DNA from: Bacteroidales bacterium
Lineage (GTDB): Bacteria; Bacteroidota; Bacteroidia; Bacteroidales; Rikenellaceae
Direction: 5' to 3'
Length of the DNA: 17,534 nt
Assembly: GCA_949419965.1 (NCBI GenBank)
Contig: CASPAC010000026.1
Location: 1-17,534 of the forward strand
In this document: positions 5,823-12,772 of the stretch, one piece after another
How the letters are laid out: each line of letters opens with the position of its first letter
Position numbering within the stretch: position 1 is the stretch's first letter
Program-made: the position numbers and the translations under genes
The notes under the pieces: model-generated
What the model saw: only the letters and a program-made list of their open reading frames with translations
Told to the model about the DNA's origin: nothing
The model's database searches: none

Positions 5823-7820
5823 TCAGCGCTGCGCTTTGTAGGCTTCGAGACCGCTTTTCAGAAATTGTACGAAACCCGCGATGTCGAGATCGTAGCCGCG
5901 CGACGGCACCAGCTCTTGACCGTCTCGGCCCTGAAGAATGTAATAGGGCTGTGCGTTGACGCCGTAGTTCTTGCGGGCGTAGTAGGAATTGATCTTGCCC
6001 AGGCTCTTGAGTACCTTGCCCGAGTCGGTGGTGACCCATTCGCTTTCGGGCAGCTGCTTCTTGTCGTCGGAGTAGAGGGCGCAGATCACGTAGTCGTTCC
6101 GGAGAATGGCGAGCACCTCGGGGTCGGACCATACGCGCGACTCCATTTCGCGGCAGTTGACGCAGCCGTGGCCCGTGAAGTCGATGAAGAGGGGCTTGCC
6201 GACCTGTGCGGCGTAGGCCTCGGCCTCCTGCAGGTCGAAGAAGCCCTCCAATCCGTGGGGCAGGTGGAGGAAGTCGGCATACTTGCGGGTCGTCGGCGCG
6301 GCCGCTGCATGAGCGCCGCCCGGCGTCAGCACGAAATCCTGCGAGGTGAGCGGCGGCAGGTAGCCCGATAGTCCTTTCAGCGGGGCGCCCCACATGCCGG
6401 GGATCATGTAGACCACGAACGTGAAGACGGCGATCGAGAGCGCCAGCCGTCCTACGCCCAATGCGGGTGTGTCGTTGTCGTGGGCGAAGCGGAGCTTGCC
6501 CAGCAGGTAGAGCCCCAGGAGCGAGAAGACCACGATCCATACGGCCAGGTAGATCTCGCGGTCGAGCAGGCCCCAGTGGTAGGTCTGGTCGGCGACCGAG
6601 AGGAACTTGAAGCCCAGCGCCACCTCGATGAATCCGATGACGATCTTCACCGAGTTGAGCCAGCCGCCGCTCTTGGGCAGCTTTTTCAGAATCGAGGGGA
6701 AGAGCGCGAAGAGCGTGAAGGGCAGGGCGAAGGCTGCCGAGAAAGCCAGCATGGTGATGATCGGGCCCCAGAACTCGCCCTGGGTCGACTTGATGAGCAC
6801 CGAACCGACGATGGGACCCGTGCACGAGAACGACACCAGCACCAGCGTGAGCGCCAGGAAGAAGATGCCGCCCAGCCCCTTGATGTCGGCCTTGGCGTCG
6901 GCCTTGTTGACCATCCACGAGGGCATGGTGATCTCGAACGCGCCGAAGAACGACGCGGCGAAGACCATGAAGACGATGAAGAAGATCACGTTGGGCAGCC
7001 AGTGCGTGGCCAGCCAGTTGAAGATGTCGGCCGTCACGGCTTCGCCGCCCACTGCGCGGGTGATGAGGATGATGGCTGCGATGGGCAGCGTGTAGAGCGC
7101 CACGATGAAGAACCCGTAGAGCGCTGCGCGCAGACGTCCCATGGCCGGGCCGCCCTCGCCCTTGAGGAAGTAGGAGACGGTCATCGGCACCATGGGGAAG
7201 ACGCAGGGTGTCAGCAGGGCGCCGAATCCCCACAGGATCGCTTCGATGATCAGCATCCAAAGGCCCGGGCTGCTGCCGGCGGTGTCTTTGGCCGGAGCGG
7301 AGGTGTCGGCGGCCGGTTCGGTCGTGTCGTCCTCTCCGTCGGTGACGGCGGCGGTGCCTGCTGCGGGCGCAGGGTCGGCCGGAATGCGGATCGTCAGCTG
7401 CAGGTCGTCGGGCGGCGTGCAGCTGCGGTCGTCGCAGAGCATCCATTCGAGCGTTGCGCCGACGCTGCCCTGCGCTCCGGTCAGACGCACGTCCTGTGCG
7501 AACGAAGCCGAGCCTTCGAAGGTGCCGATCTCCATGTCGAACATCTCGTCGTGGTAGCGGTGGGGGGCGGTGAGCATCTGCACGCCTCCTTCCAGGGTCA
7601 CGCCCTCGCCGGGCGTGAAGACGATCGTTGTGGCGTTGGGTCCGTCGGTCACGTAGGGTCCCATGTCGTACATGTGGTAACGATCCGGGATCGAGGCTTC
7701 GAGGAGAATGCGGTAGAGCCCTTCGCCGCGGGGTTCCACGCGGTGGGTCCATGTTGCGGTCTGGGCCGTTGCCGTCGCTGCGACGAGCAGGGCCGTCAGC
7801 ATGGTCAGAATATTTCGCAT
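5823..7820 (-). CDS. dsbD: Thiol:disulfide interchange protein DsbD
   Basis: The 665-residue protein has all three DsbD parts. A signal peptide (about 1-19, ending ATATA-Q) leads into an N-terminal periplasmic domain with the cysteine pair in LCDDRSC (Cys129, Cys134). A membrane domain (about 187-475) follows, with Cys206 in LLTPCVFPMVPMTVSYF and Cys333 in SFSCTGPIVGS. The C-terminal thioredoxin-like domain has CVNC (Cys553, Cys556). It moves electrons from cytoplasmic thioredoxin to periplasmic acceptors. The ATG at 7818-7820 begins the signal peptide and lies about 20 bases from the predicted transcription start. The open frame further upstream is repeat DNA. An Asp/Ala/Pro-rich linker (about 147-182) joins the first two parts. 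It ends convergently with the small basic protein gene. Confidence 0.95.
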   Translation of the reverse strand: MRNILTMLTALLVAATATAQTATWTHRVEPRGEGLYRILLEASIPDRYHMYDMGPYVTDGPNATTIVFTPGEGVTLEGGVQMLTAPHRYHDEMFDMEIGTFEGSASFAQDVRLTGAQGSVGATLEWMLCDDRSCTPPDDLQLTIRIPADPAPAAGTAAVTDGEDDTTEPAADTSAPAKDTAGSSPGLWMLIIEAILWGFGALLTPCVFPMVPMTVSYFLKGEGGPAMGRLRAALYGFFIVALYTLPIAAIILITRAVGGEAVTADIFNWLATHWLPNVIFFIVFMVFAASFFGAFEITMPSWMVNKADAKADIKGLGGIFFLALTLVLVSFSCTGPIVGSVLIKSTQGEFWGPIITMLAFSAAFALPFTLFALFPSILKKLPKSGGWLNSVKIVIGFIEVALGFKFLSVADQTYHWGLLDREIYLAVWIVVFSLLGLYLLGKLRFAHDNDTPALGVGRLALSIAVFTFVVYMIPGMWGAPLKGLSGYLPPLTSQDFVLTPGGAHAAAAPTTRKYADFLHLPHGLEGFFDLQEAEAYAAQVGKPLFIDFTGHGCVNCREMESRVWSDPEVLAILRNDYVICALYSDDKKQLPESEWVTTDSGKVLKSLGKINSYYARKNYGVNAQPYYILQGRDGQELVPSRGYDLDIAGFVQFLKSGLEAYKAQR

Positions 7821-7844
7821 GACAGGTAGATTTGTTTGCTGGGA

Positions 7845-7877
7845 CAAAGATACGAATAAGCCGAGCGGAATGCCAAA
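7845..7877 (-). promoter_or_regulatory. dsbD promoter
   Basis: On the minus strand TTTG (7877-7874), a 21-base spacer and TATCTTTG (7852-7845) match the Bacteroides consensus exactly. The -33 TTTG is embedded in the palindrome of the first 73-bp repeat copy. Transcription would start near 7840, 20 bases before the ATG. Confidence 0.8.
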
Positions 7878-8010
7878 TTTATTTGAGCATTCCCGAGGCG
7901 AAAGTATCTTGGGCGTAGCCAAAGTCGAATAAGCCGAGCGGAATGCCAAATTTATTTGAGCATTCCCGAGGCGAAAGTATCTTGGGCGTAGCCAAAGTCG
8001 AATAAGCCGA
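7853..8010. repeat. 73-bp tandem repeat, two copies plus 12 bases
   Basis: Copies 7853-7925 and 7926-7998 look identical, and 7999-8010 begins a third. Each holds a near-perfect 27-base dyad: GGAATGC, CAAAT, TT, ATTTG, A, GCATTCC (7867-7893 and 7940-7966), with one bulged A. The dyad carries a TTTG on both strands. The plus-strand TTTG (7882-7885) is 19 bases from TATCTTGG (7905-7912), so the unit also resembles a plus-strand promoter. There are no spacers, so this is not a CRISPR array. Confidence 0.95.
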
Positions 8011-8048
8011 ATACAAAACGAAACGCAGTTTGGATTTTGTTGAGGCGG

Positions 8049-8108
8049 GCGAGCCGAATCCCTGCCCCGCGGAGGCTCGCAACACTCGCTCCGCCGGCTT
8101 CGGCCCGA
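8049..8108 (+). repeat. Dispersed 60-bp GC-rich element, copy 1
   Basis: This segment matches the reverse complement of 17458-17517 at about 51 of 60 positions by eye, without gaps. The shared core is GCGGAGGCTCGCA, flanked by GCGAGCCGAA and GGCTTCGGC. The copies are more than 9 kb apart and both lie in non-coding DNA. Confidence 0.75.
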
Positions 8109-8186
8109 ACGGTCCGAAAAGCCGAACAAGAGCGACGACGAAATCGTTTGCCTTTCTCCTCATTTACGAAGTTTGCGCGAATTATA

Positions 8187-8211
8187 GATTCTTCGCTTCG
8201 CTCAGAATGAC
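8187..8211. repeat. Short hairpin-forming intergenic repeat
   Basis: GATTCTTCGCTTCGCTCAGA and the next five bases hold an ATTCT/AGAAT stem. This sequence type recurs between genes in many bacterial genomes and creates the spurious peptide VILSEAKNL on the minus strand. Only one copy is in this window. Confidence 0.55.
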
Positions 8212-8242
8212 AAATTGGGGAATCGAAGCCACGAAGCGAAAT

Positions 8243-8277
8243 TTAATTGTGAATTCTGCATTGTACATTGTGCATTG
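8243..8277 (-). repeat. Heptamer array, inverted copy, five units
   Basis: Plus-strand units are TTAATTG, TGAATTC, TGCATTG, TACATTG and TGCATTG. On the minus strand these read CAATGCA, CAATGTA, CAATGCA, GAATTCA and CAATTAA, the same family as CAATTCA at 4228 and the array at 5323. Confidence 0.7.
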
Positions 8278-8285
8278 TTCCGGCG

Positions 8286-8507
8286 GGCTGCGGCTCGGCA
8301 TAGCCGAATAAATTTGTCTCTGCGCTCGCCTTGCACTGTTCTTTACCGCGAACAAGTCGCGGTTTCGATAGGCTGCGGCTCGGCATAGCCGAATAAATTT
8401 GTCTCTGCGCTCGCCTTGCACTGTTCTTTACCGCGAACAAGTCGCGGTTTCGATAGGCTGCGGCTCGGCATAGCCAAATAAATTTGTCTCTGCGCTCGCC
8501 TTGCACT
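8286..8507 (+). repeat. 85-bp tandem repeat, about 2.6 copies
   Basis: Copies 8286-8370 and 8371-8455 look identical. The third starts at 8456, carries one change (G to A at 8475) and stays identical up to 8507, where the zupT -7 box begins. Each full copy holds a TTTG and two small hairpins (TCGGC/GCCGA and ACCGCGA/TCGCGGT). At the -7 position, copies 1 and 2 read TGTTCTTT instead of TATCTTTG. Confidence 0.95.
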
Positions 8508-8514
8508 ATCTTTG
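8483..8514 (+). promoter_or_regulatory. zupT-antiporter operon promoter
   Basis: TTTG (8483-8486), a 20-base spacer and TATCTTTG (8507-8514) match the Bacteroides consensus exactly. The TTTG ends a CAAATAAATTTG dyad (8475-8486). Transcription would start near 8519, 11 bases before the ATG at 8530. Confidence 0.82.
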
Positions 8515-8529
8515 CCATTGGAAGACACC

Positions 8530-9330
8530 ATGCAAACGCAGTTTCTCATACCTTTTCTGTTGACGCTCGGGGCGGGTCTCGCAACGGGCATAGGCAGTGC
8601 GCTGGCCTTTTTCGCCCGGCGCACGAACAAGCGCCTGCTGGCCTTTTCGCTGGGTCTGTCGGGCGGCGTGATGGTCTATGTCTCGTTTGTCGAGCTCTTC
8701 AGCCAGGCCGAGTCCGCCCTCGGCGAGGTGTGGGGCCAGCGGTGGGGCTCGGTCTGCACGGTTGCGGCCTTTTTCGGGGGCATCCTGCTCATCGGCATCA
8801 TCGACCGTCTGGTCCCCAAGGTCGAAAATCCCCACGAGGCGCATACGGTCGAGGAGATGGATGCGCGGCCCTGCCACCCCAAGCTCATGCGCATGGGCAT
8901 CATGACGGCGCTGGCCATCGGCATCCACAACTTTCCGGAGGGCATCGCCACCTTCACCACGGCGGTCGACAACCGCACCCTCGGCGTCGCCATCGCCGTT
9001 GCCATCGCCATCCACAACATTCCGGAGGGCATCGCCGTCTCGATACCGATCTTCTATGCCACGGGCGACCGCAAGCGGGCTTTCCGGCTCTCGTTGTTGT
9101 CCGGCCTGGCCGAGCCCGTCGGGGCGTTGCTCGCCTGGGCGGTGCTGATGCCCTTCATGTCGCCCACCTTGATGGGCTGCGTGCTGGCCGGTGTGGCCGG
9201 CATCATGGTCTTTATCTCCATCGACGAGCTCCTGCCCGCCGCCCGCGAGTATGGCGAGCCGCACATCGCCATCTACGGCGTGGTCACAGGCATGGCCTTG
9301 ATGGCCGTAAGTCTTATTCTGTTGTCATGA
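8530..9330 (+). CDS. zupT: ZIP family divalent metal transporter (ZupT-like)
   Basis: This 266-residue protein imports zinc and other divalent metals in its family. It has about eight hydrophobic helices and the two metal-binding helix signatures HNFPEG (133-138) and HNIPEG (162-167). A His/Asp/Glu-rich loop (about 98-117, with HEAH and CHPK) sits between helices 3 and 4. The length is close to E. coli ZupT. The ATG at 8530 is chosen because the in-frame TTG at 8512 lies inside the -7 box of the promoter. The last codons overlap the next gene as ATGA (9327-9330), so the two are co-translated. Confidence 0.93.
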   Translation: MQTQFLIPFLLTLGAGLATGIGSALAFFARRTNKRLLAFSLGLSGGVMVYVSFVELFSQAESALGEVWGQRWGSVCTVAAFFGGILLIGIIDRLVPKVENPHEAHTVEEMDARPCHPKLMRMGIMTALAIGIHNFPEGIATFTTAVDNRTLGVAIAVAIAIHNIPEGIAVSIPIFYATGDRKRAFRLSLLSGLAEPVGALLAWAVLMPFMSPTLMGCVLAGVAGIMVFISIDELLPAAREYGEPHIAIYGVVTGMALMAVSLILLS

Positions 9331-10277
9331 ATATTTTTCTTCTCCTGGTCGGCCTCGTGCTGATTCTTGCCGGCGCCAACTTCCTGACCGACGGCGCGGC
9401 GGCTCTCGCGCAGCGTTTCCGCGTGCCCGAGTTCATCGTGGGACTCACCGTCGTGGCTATCGGCACTTCGATGCCCGAGCTGGTCGTTTCGGTGCTGTCG
9501 GCCGCGGCGCACAACAGCGATGTCGCCGTCGGCAACGTCGTGGGGTCGAACCTCTTCAACGTCTTCGTCATCCTCGGCATCTGCGCCCTGATCCGACCGC
9601 TGGCGCTCTCCGAGAGCAACATCCGCCGCGACATCCCCGTGGGATTCGGCGCTTCGCTGCTCTTTTTCGTCTTTGCGTCGGACAAGCTGCTGCACCTCGG
9701 CACCGTCGACCGGATCGGCCGGGCCGAGGGAGTCGTCATGTTGCTGCTCTACGTGGCTTTTCTGTGGTACAGCGTTCGGGCCGCCGGCCGGCAGGGAGTG
9801 CCGAAGACAACGGCGTCCAAAGCGCCGAAACCGTGGTGGCTGACGCTCGGATTGATCGTCGTCGGGCTGGCCGGACTGGTCTGCGGAGGCGATCTGTTTC
9901 TCCACCATGCCACCGTCATCGCCCGCAAGCTGGGTGTCAGCGAGTCGGTCATCGCCATTACGCTGGTTGCCGGCGGTACGTCGCTGCCCGAGCTGGCGTC
10001 GTCGGTCGTCTCGCTCGCCAAGGGCAAGGCCGGGCTGGCGCTGGGTAACGTGCTGGGCTCCAATGTGGCCAACCTGCTCTTGATTCTGGGTGTCAGCGCC
10101 ACGATCCATCCGCTCACCATGGGCGGCATCACCACGCTCGACGTGGCGATGGTGGTGCTCAGTTCGCTGCTGCTGTTCGTCGCGGCCTTCACCTTCCGGC
10201 GCAAGGCTGTCGACCGGTGGGAAGGCGCGATTTTCGTGGCGATCTACGCCGCCTACATCTGGTACTTGGTCAGATAG
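9327..10277 (+). CDS. Calcium/sodium antiporter, CaCA family (YrbG-like)
   Basis: The 316-residue protein has the inverted duplicated alpha repeats of Ca2+/cation antiporters. GTSMPEL (46-52) with GNVVGSNLFN (69-78) forms the first, and GTSLPEL (217-223) with GNVLGSNVAN (240-249) the second. Conserved Glu51 and Glu222 are the expected ion-binding residues. Each half has five hydrophobic helices, joined by a basic/Pro-rich loop at about 152-168. It would extrude Ca2+ in exchange for Na+ (or K+/H+). It is translationally coupled to zupT, so one transcript encodes a metal importer and a calcium exporter. Its last 25 bases overlap the end of mutY on the opposite strand. Confidence 0.94.
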   Translation: MNIFLLLVGLVLILAGANFLTDGAAALAQRFRVPEFIVGLTVVAIGTSMPELVVSVLSAAAHNSDVAVGNVVGSNLFNVFVILGICALIRPLALSESNIRRDIPVGFGASLLFFVFASDKLLHLGTVDRIGRAEGVVMLLLYVAFLWYSVRAAGRQGVPKTTASKAPKPWWLTLGLIVVGLAGLVCGGDLFLHHATVIARKLGVSESVIAITLVAGGTSLPELASSVVSLAKGKAGLALGNVLGSNVANLLLILGVSATIHPLTMGGITTLDVAMVVLSSLLLFVAAFTFRRKAVDRWEGAIFVAIYAAYIWYLVR

Positions 10278-11302
10278 CGTTCCAGCAGCCGCGGCACGGC
10301 ATAGTCGCCTACGGATGCGGTGCCGACGGCCAGTCGTTCGGCCGCCGCAGTCAGCACGGGCGTCTCGATGCGATGCACGATGGCGTGGAGCGTGCGGTGC
10401 GATAGCTGGTGGCGGGGCATGGCGACGCTCCGCACCAGGCGCCACGGCGCGTCGCCCAAGAGTTCATGAAAATACGATTGTGCGGCGAGTTCCGCAAAGT
10501 CGGCGGGGCGCGGGCTTTCGATCAGCGGAAATTCATAGAGTCCCTGCCAGATGTCGCGCTCCCCGCGCCGCCGGAGCAGCGTGCGGTCGCCGCAGGTGAC
10601 GTGCAGGTAGTTGAACCAGCGGTCGCTCACTTTGGTTTTGCCCTGCTTGACGGGGCGCTCGGCCACGGTGCCGGCCGCCAGAGCCAGACAACGGCCGGCC
10701 AGCGGGCATGTCTCGCACCGGGGTTGCGACGGGGTGCACTGGAGGGCTCCGAAATCCATGATCGCCTGGTTGTAGCATCCCGGCCGGGCGGTGTCCAGCT
10801 GCGACTGCGCAAGTTTCTGGAAGGCTTTGCGTCCTGCCGTGGTGTCGATGGGGGTTTCCACGTCGAAAAGGCGCGACAGCACCCGGTAGACGTTGCCGTC
10901 GAGTACGGCGCAGGGCGTGTCGTAGGCTGCCGAGCAGACGGCCGCGGCGGTGTAGTCGCCCACGCCGGGCAGCGAGCGTACGGCCTCTTGCGTGGCGGGG
11001 AAAATGCCGTCGAATTCTTGGCTTATTTTCTTGGCCGCCGCATGGAGATTGCGCGCGCGGCTGTAGTAGCCCAGCCCCTGCCACATCTTGAGCACTTCGT
11101 CTTCCGAAGCGGCGGCCAGCGCGCCGACATGGGGCCAGCGCTCCGTGAAACGCAGGTAGTAGTCCATGCCCTGAGCCACGCGCGTCTGCTGGAGAATCAC
11201 CTCCGAAAGCCAGATAAGATAGGGGTCGCGCGTGCGGCGCCACGGCAGGTCGCGTCCGTGGCCGGCATACCACTCCAGGAGCGCCGGGGCCAGGCGGTTC
11301 AT
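10253..11302 (-). CDS. mutY: A/G-specific adenine glycosylase MutY
   Basis: MutY removes adenine mispaired with 8-oxoguanine. The 349-residue protein shows catalytic Glu34 in SEVILQQT and the helix-hairpin-helix LPGVGDYTAAAV (111-122). Tyr117 sits in the place of the Lys used by bifunctional glycosylases, and catalytic Asp135 is in VLDGNVYR. The [4Fe-4S] ligands are Cys189-x6-Cys196-x2-Cys199-x5-Cys205. A NUDIX-like C-terminal domain for 8-oxoG recognition follows (about 225-349, with RRRGERDIWQGLYEFPL). The start at 11302 overlaps the upstream glycosyltransferase stop as ATGA, so translation is coupled. Its 3' end overlaps the antiporter gene tail-to-tail by 25 bases, and no separate terminator is visible. 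Confidence 0.96.
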   Translation of the reverse strand: MNRLAPALLEWYAGHGRDLPWRRTRDPYLIWLSEVILQQTRVAQGMDYYLRFTERWPHVGALAAASEDEVLKMWQGLGYYSRARNLHAAAKKISQEFDGIFPATQEAVRSLPGVGDYTAAAVCSAAYDTPCAVLDGNVYRVLSRLFDVETPIDTTAGRKAFQKLAQSQLDTARPGCYNQAIMDFGALQCTPSQPRCETCPLAGRCLALAAGTVAERPVKQGKTKVSDRWFNYLHVTCGDRTLLRRRGERDIWQGLYEFPLIESPRPADFAELAAQSYFHELLGDAPWRLVRSVAMPRHQLSHRTLHAIVHRIETPVLTAAAERLAVGTASVGDYAVPRLLERYLTKYQM

Positions 11303-12021
11303 CGGGTGCGGGGGCGGATTTTGCGGAAAGGCAGCTTCATCACGCCGAAGAAGGCTTCGCCGAAGATGCCGCCGCTCATTTTGGAGGTGCCCTCGCGCCG
11401 GTCGACGAAGATGATCGACTCCTCGCGCAGCGTCAGCCCCAGACGCCAGGCGGTGTATTTCATTTCGATCTGGAATCCGTAGCCCTTCATGCGGATGCGG
11501 TCGAGGTCGATGGTCTCCAGCGCACGGCGCGAGTAGCAGACGAATCCGGCCGTGGCGTCGCACACCGGCATGCGGGTGGTCCAGCGTACGTATTTCGAGG
11601 CGAAGTAGGACATCAGCAGCCGCGACATGGGCCAGTTGACGACGTTGACCCCCTTCACATAGCGCGATCCGACCGCGACGTCGGCGCCCCCGGCGGCGGC
11701 ACCGAAGAGCCGCGGCAGGTCGTCGGGGTCGTGCGAGAAGTCGCAGTCCATTTCGCACATGTAGTCGAAGCCGTGTTCGAGACCCCAGCGGAAGCCCGTG
11801 AGATAGGCCGTGCCGAGCCCCAGTTTGCCGCTGCGGCGGATCAGATGGAGGCGGTCGGGATGTTGCTGCTGCCGCTGCTCGACGATGGCGGCGGTGCCGT
11901 CGGGCGATCCGTCGTCGATGACGAGCATGTCGTAGGCGTCGGGCAGCGACAGGACCTTGTCGATCATGGCTGCGATGTTCTCCTTCTCGTTGTAGGTGGG
12001 GATGATGACCAGTCTGCGCAT
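11299..12021 (-). CDS. Polyprenol monophosphomannose synthase-like GT2 glycosyltransferase
   Basis: The 240-residue GT-A enzyme shows IIPTYNEKENI (6-16), VIDDGSPDGT (34-43), KLGLGTAY (66-73) and the metal-binding MDCDFSHDP (91-99). RREGTSKMSGGI near the C-terminus is typical of Dpm1-type dolichol/polyprenol-phosphate mannose synthases. It would move mannose or another sugar from a nucleotide sugar onto a polyprenyl phosphate at the cytoplasmic membrane face. It lacks C-terminal membrane helices, as in the soluble catalytic-type members. It lies 13 bases after the alkD-like gene and overlaps mutY by 4 bases. This places a cell-envelope enzyme between two DNA repair genes. Confidence 0.9.
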   Translation of the reverse strand: MRRLVIIPTYNEKENIAAMIDKVLSLPDAYDMLVIDDGSPDGTAAIVEQRQQQHPDRLHLIRRSGKLGLGTAYLTGFRWGLEHGFDYMCEMDCDFSHDPDDLPRLFGAAAGGADVAVGSRYVKGVNVVNWPMSRLLMSYFASKYVRWTTRMPVCDATAGFVCYSRRALETIDLDRIRMKGYGFQIEMKYTAWRLGLTLREESIIFVDRREGTSKMSGGIFGEAFFGVMKLPFRKIRPRTR

Positions 12022-12034
12022 GGTTGGCGGTGGT

Positions 12035-12721
12035 TTATTGTTTGCGGCGTTTCAGCGCCCGTACGACGGCTTTGTCGTCGGGGCTCACGCGGTACGATTC
12101 GATGATTTTCTGCAGCGCCTTGTTGTAGGTCCAGTCGCTAAGGGGGCATGCTTGCTCCAGCCACTCGCGCGTGCGGCCGGGGAACTTCACGAAGCAGACC
12201 GAGACGGCCCACGCCACGCCCATGCGGACGTAGTAGGCTTCGTGGCACACCGATCCGAGAATCTCCAACAGCGCGTCGAGGTGTTCTTCGTCGACGTAGT
12301 TGCCCAGCGCCATCACCACGGCGAAGCGGACTTCGTATTCCCGCGAAGAGCGGAAATAGGGTCGGATGAACTCCCACATGGGTTCGCGCTCGGCAGCCTT
12401 GAGCCGCCAGCAGAAGCAGTCGCACACGGCCCAGTTGTCGATCTTGGGCACGAAGCGTGCCACGTGGCGCAGCTTCTCGTCGGGCGCGCAGCGGGCATAG
12501 CCGATGACCAGTCCCTGGAGCATGCGTTCTTCGAAGTATTCTTCTTCGGCTGTCGCGAGCCAGCCGCGCCAGTCGCCGCGCGCTATCTCCCGGGCGATGG
12601 CCCGCAGCTGCGGCAGGCGCACGCCCATCATCTTGCCGGCACCGGGCGTCAGCGAAGCGCTGAAGTCGCGGTAGCGGGGATCGGCCAGTTCGAGAAGCTG
12701 TTCGCGCAAAGAGATTTCCAT
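12035..12721 (-). CDS. DNA alkylation repair protein, AlkD-like
   Basis: The 228-residue protein belongs to the HEAT-like-repeat DNA glycosylase family (AlkC/AlkD), which excises N3- and N7-alkylated purines. It is all-helical and contains the family's GVRLPQLRAIAREIA (33-47), EERMLQGLVIGY (64-75) and the conserved FVPKIDNWAVCD (90-101). The tail is Arg/Lys-rich. The ATG at 12719-12721 is 4 bases past the predicted -7 box, so the mRNA should be leaderless or nearly so. The longer frame to 12820 crosses both promoters and is rejected. It is the first gene of an operon with the glycosyltransferase and mutY. Confidence 0.92.
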   Translation of the reverse strand: MEISLREQLLELADPRYRDFSASLTPGAGKMMGVRLPQLRAIAREIARGDWRGWLATAEEEYFEERMLQGLVIGYARCAPDEKLRHVARFVPKIDNWAVCDCFCWRLKAAEREPMWEFIRPYFRSSREYEVRFAVVMALGNYVDEEHLDALLEILGSVCHEAYYVRMGVAWAVSVCFVKFPGRTREWLEQACPLSDWTYNKALQKIIESYRVSPDDKAVVRALKRRKQ

Positions 12722-12725
12722 GTTA

Positions 12726-12756
12726 CAAATGTAGCTTTTTTTGCCGGATGAACAAA
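12726..12756 (-). promoter_or_regulatory. Promoter of the alkD-glycosyltransferase-mutY operon
   Basis: On the minus strand TTTG (12756-12753), a 19-base spacer and TACATTTG (12733-12726) match the consensus exactly. Initiation 4-5 bases downstream falls on or next to the alkD ATG. Confidence 0.8.
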
Positions 12757-12772
12757 AAAACGTATATCTTTG
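12740..12772 (+). promoter_or_regulatory. Promoter of the AsmA-family gene
   Basis: TTTG (12740-12743), a 21-base spacer and TATCTTTG (12765-12772) match the consensus exactly. Transcription would start near 12777, giving a leader of about 43 bases to the ATG at 12820. This promoter overlaps the divergent alkD promoter. Confidence 0.8.

Larger units (their letters stand above)
7821..8529. other. Repeat-rich divergent intergenic region between dsbD and zupT
   Basis: No gene is supported in these 709 bases. From left to right there is the dsbD promoter, two identical 73-bp direct repeats plus a 12-base third start, and a dispersed GC-rich element. A short repeat with ATTCT/AGAAT, an inverted heptamer array, two identical 85-bp direct repeats with a partial third, and the zupT promoter follow. 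Open frames here are products of the repeats. Confidence 0.85.

Noticed and set aside
5602..7752. Long minus frame of 716 codons over dsbD
   Set aside because: Arg/His/Pro-rich shadow of dsbD in another frame, with no domain. The dsbD frame has full motif support.
6480..7829. Plus frame of 449 codons antisense to dsbD
   Set aside because: Shadow of the GC-rich dsbD codons; Glu/Asp/Arg/Gly-rich with no fold or promoter.
7853..8507. CRISPR array
   Set aside because: The 73- and 85-bp units are directly adjacent without unique spacers, there are only two or three copies, and no cas genes are present.
8512..8529. TTG at 8512 as the start of zupT
   Set aside because: It is part of the -7 box TATCTTTG; the ATG at 8530 starts a normal ZIP N-terminus.
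8182..8630. Small minus frames with ERRDKFI/AMPSRS repeats and VILSEAKNL
   Set aside because: They are translations of the 85-bp repeats and a common intergenic repeat, with no promoter.
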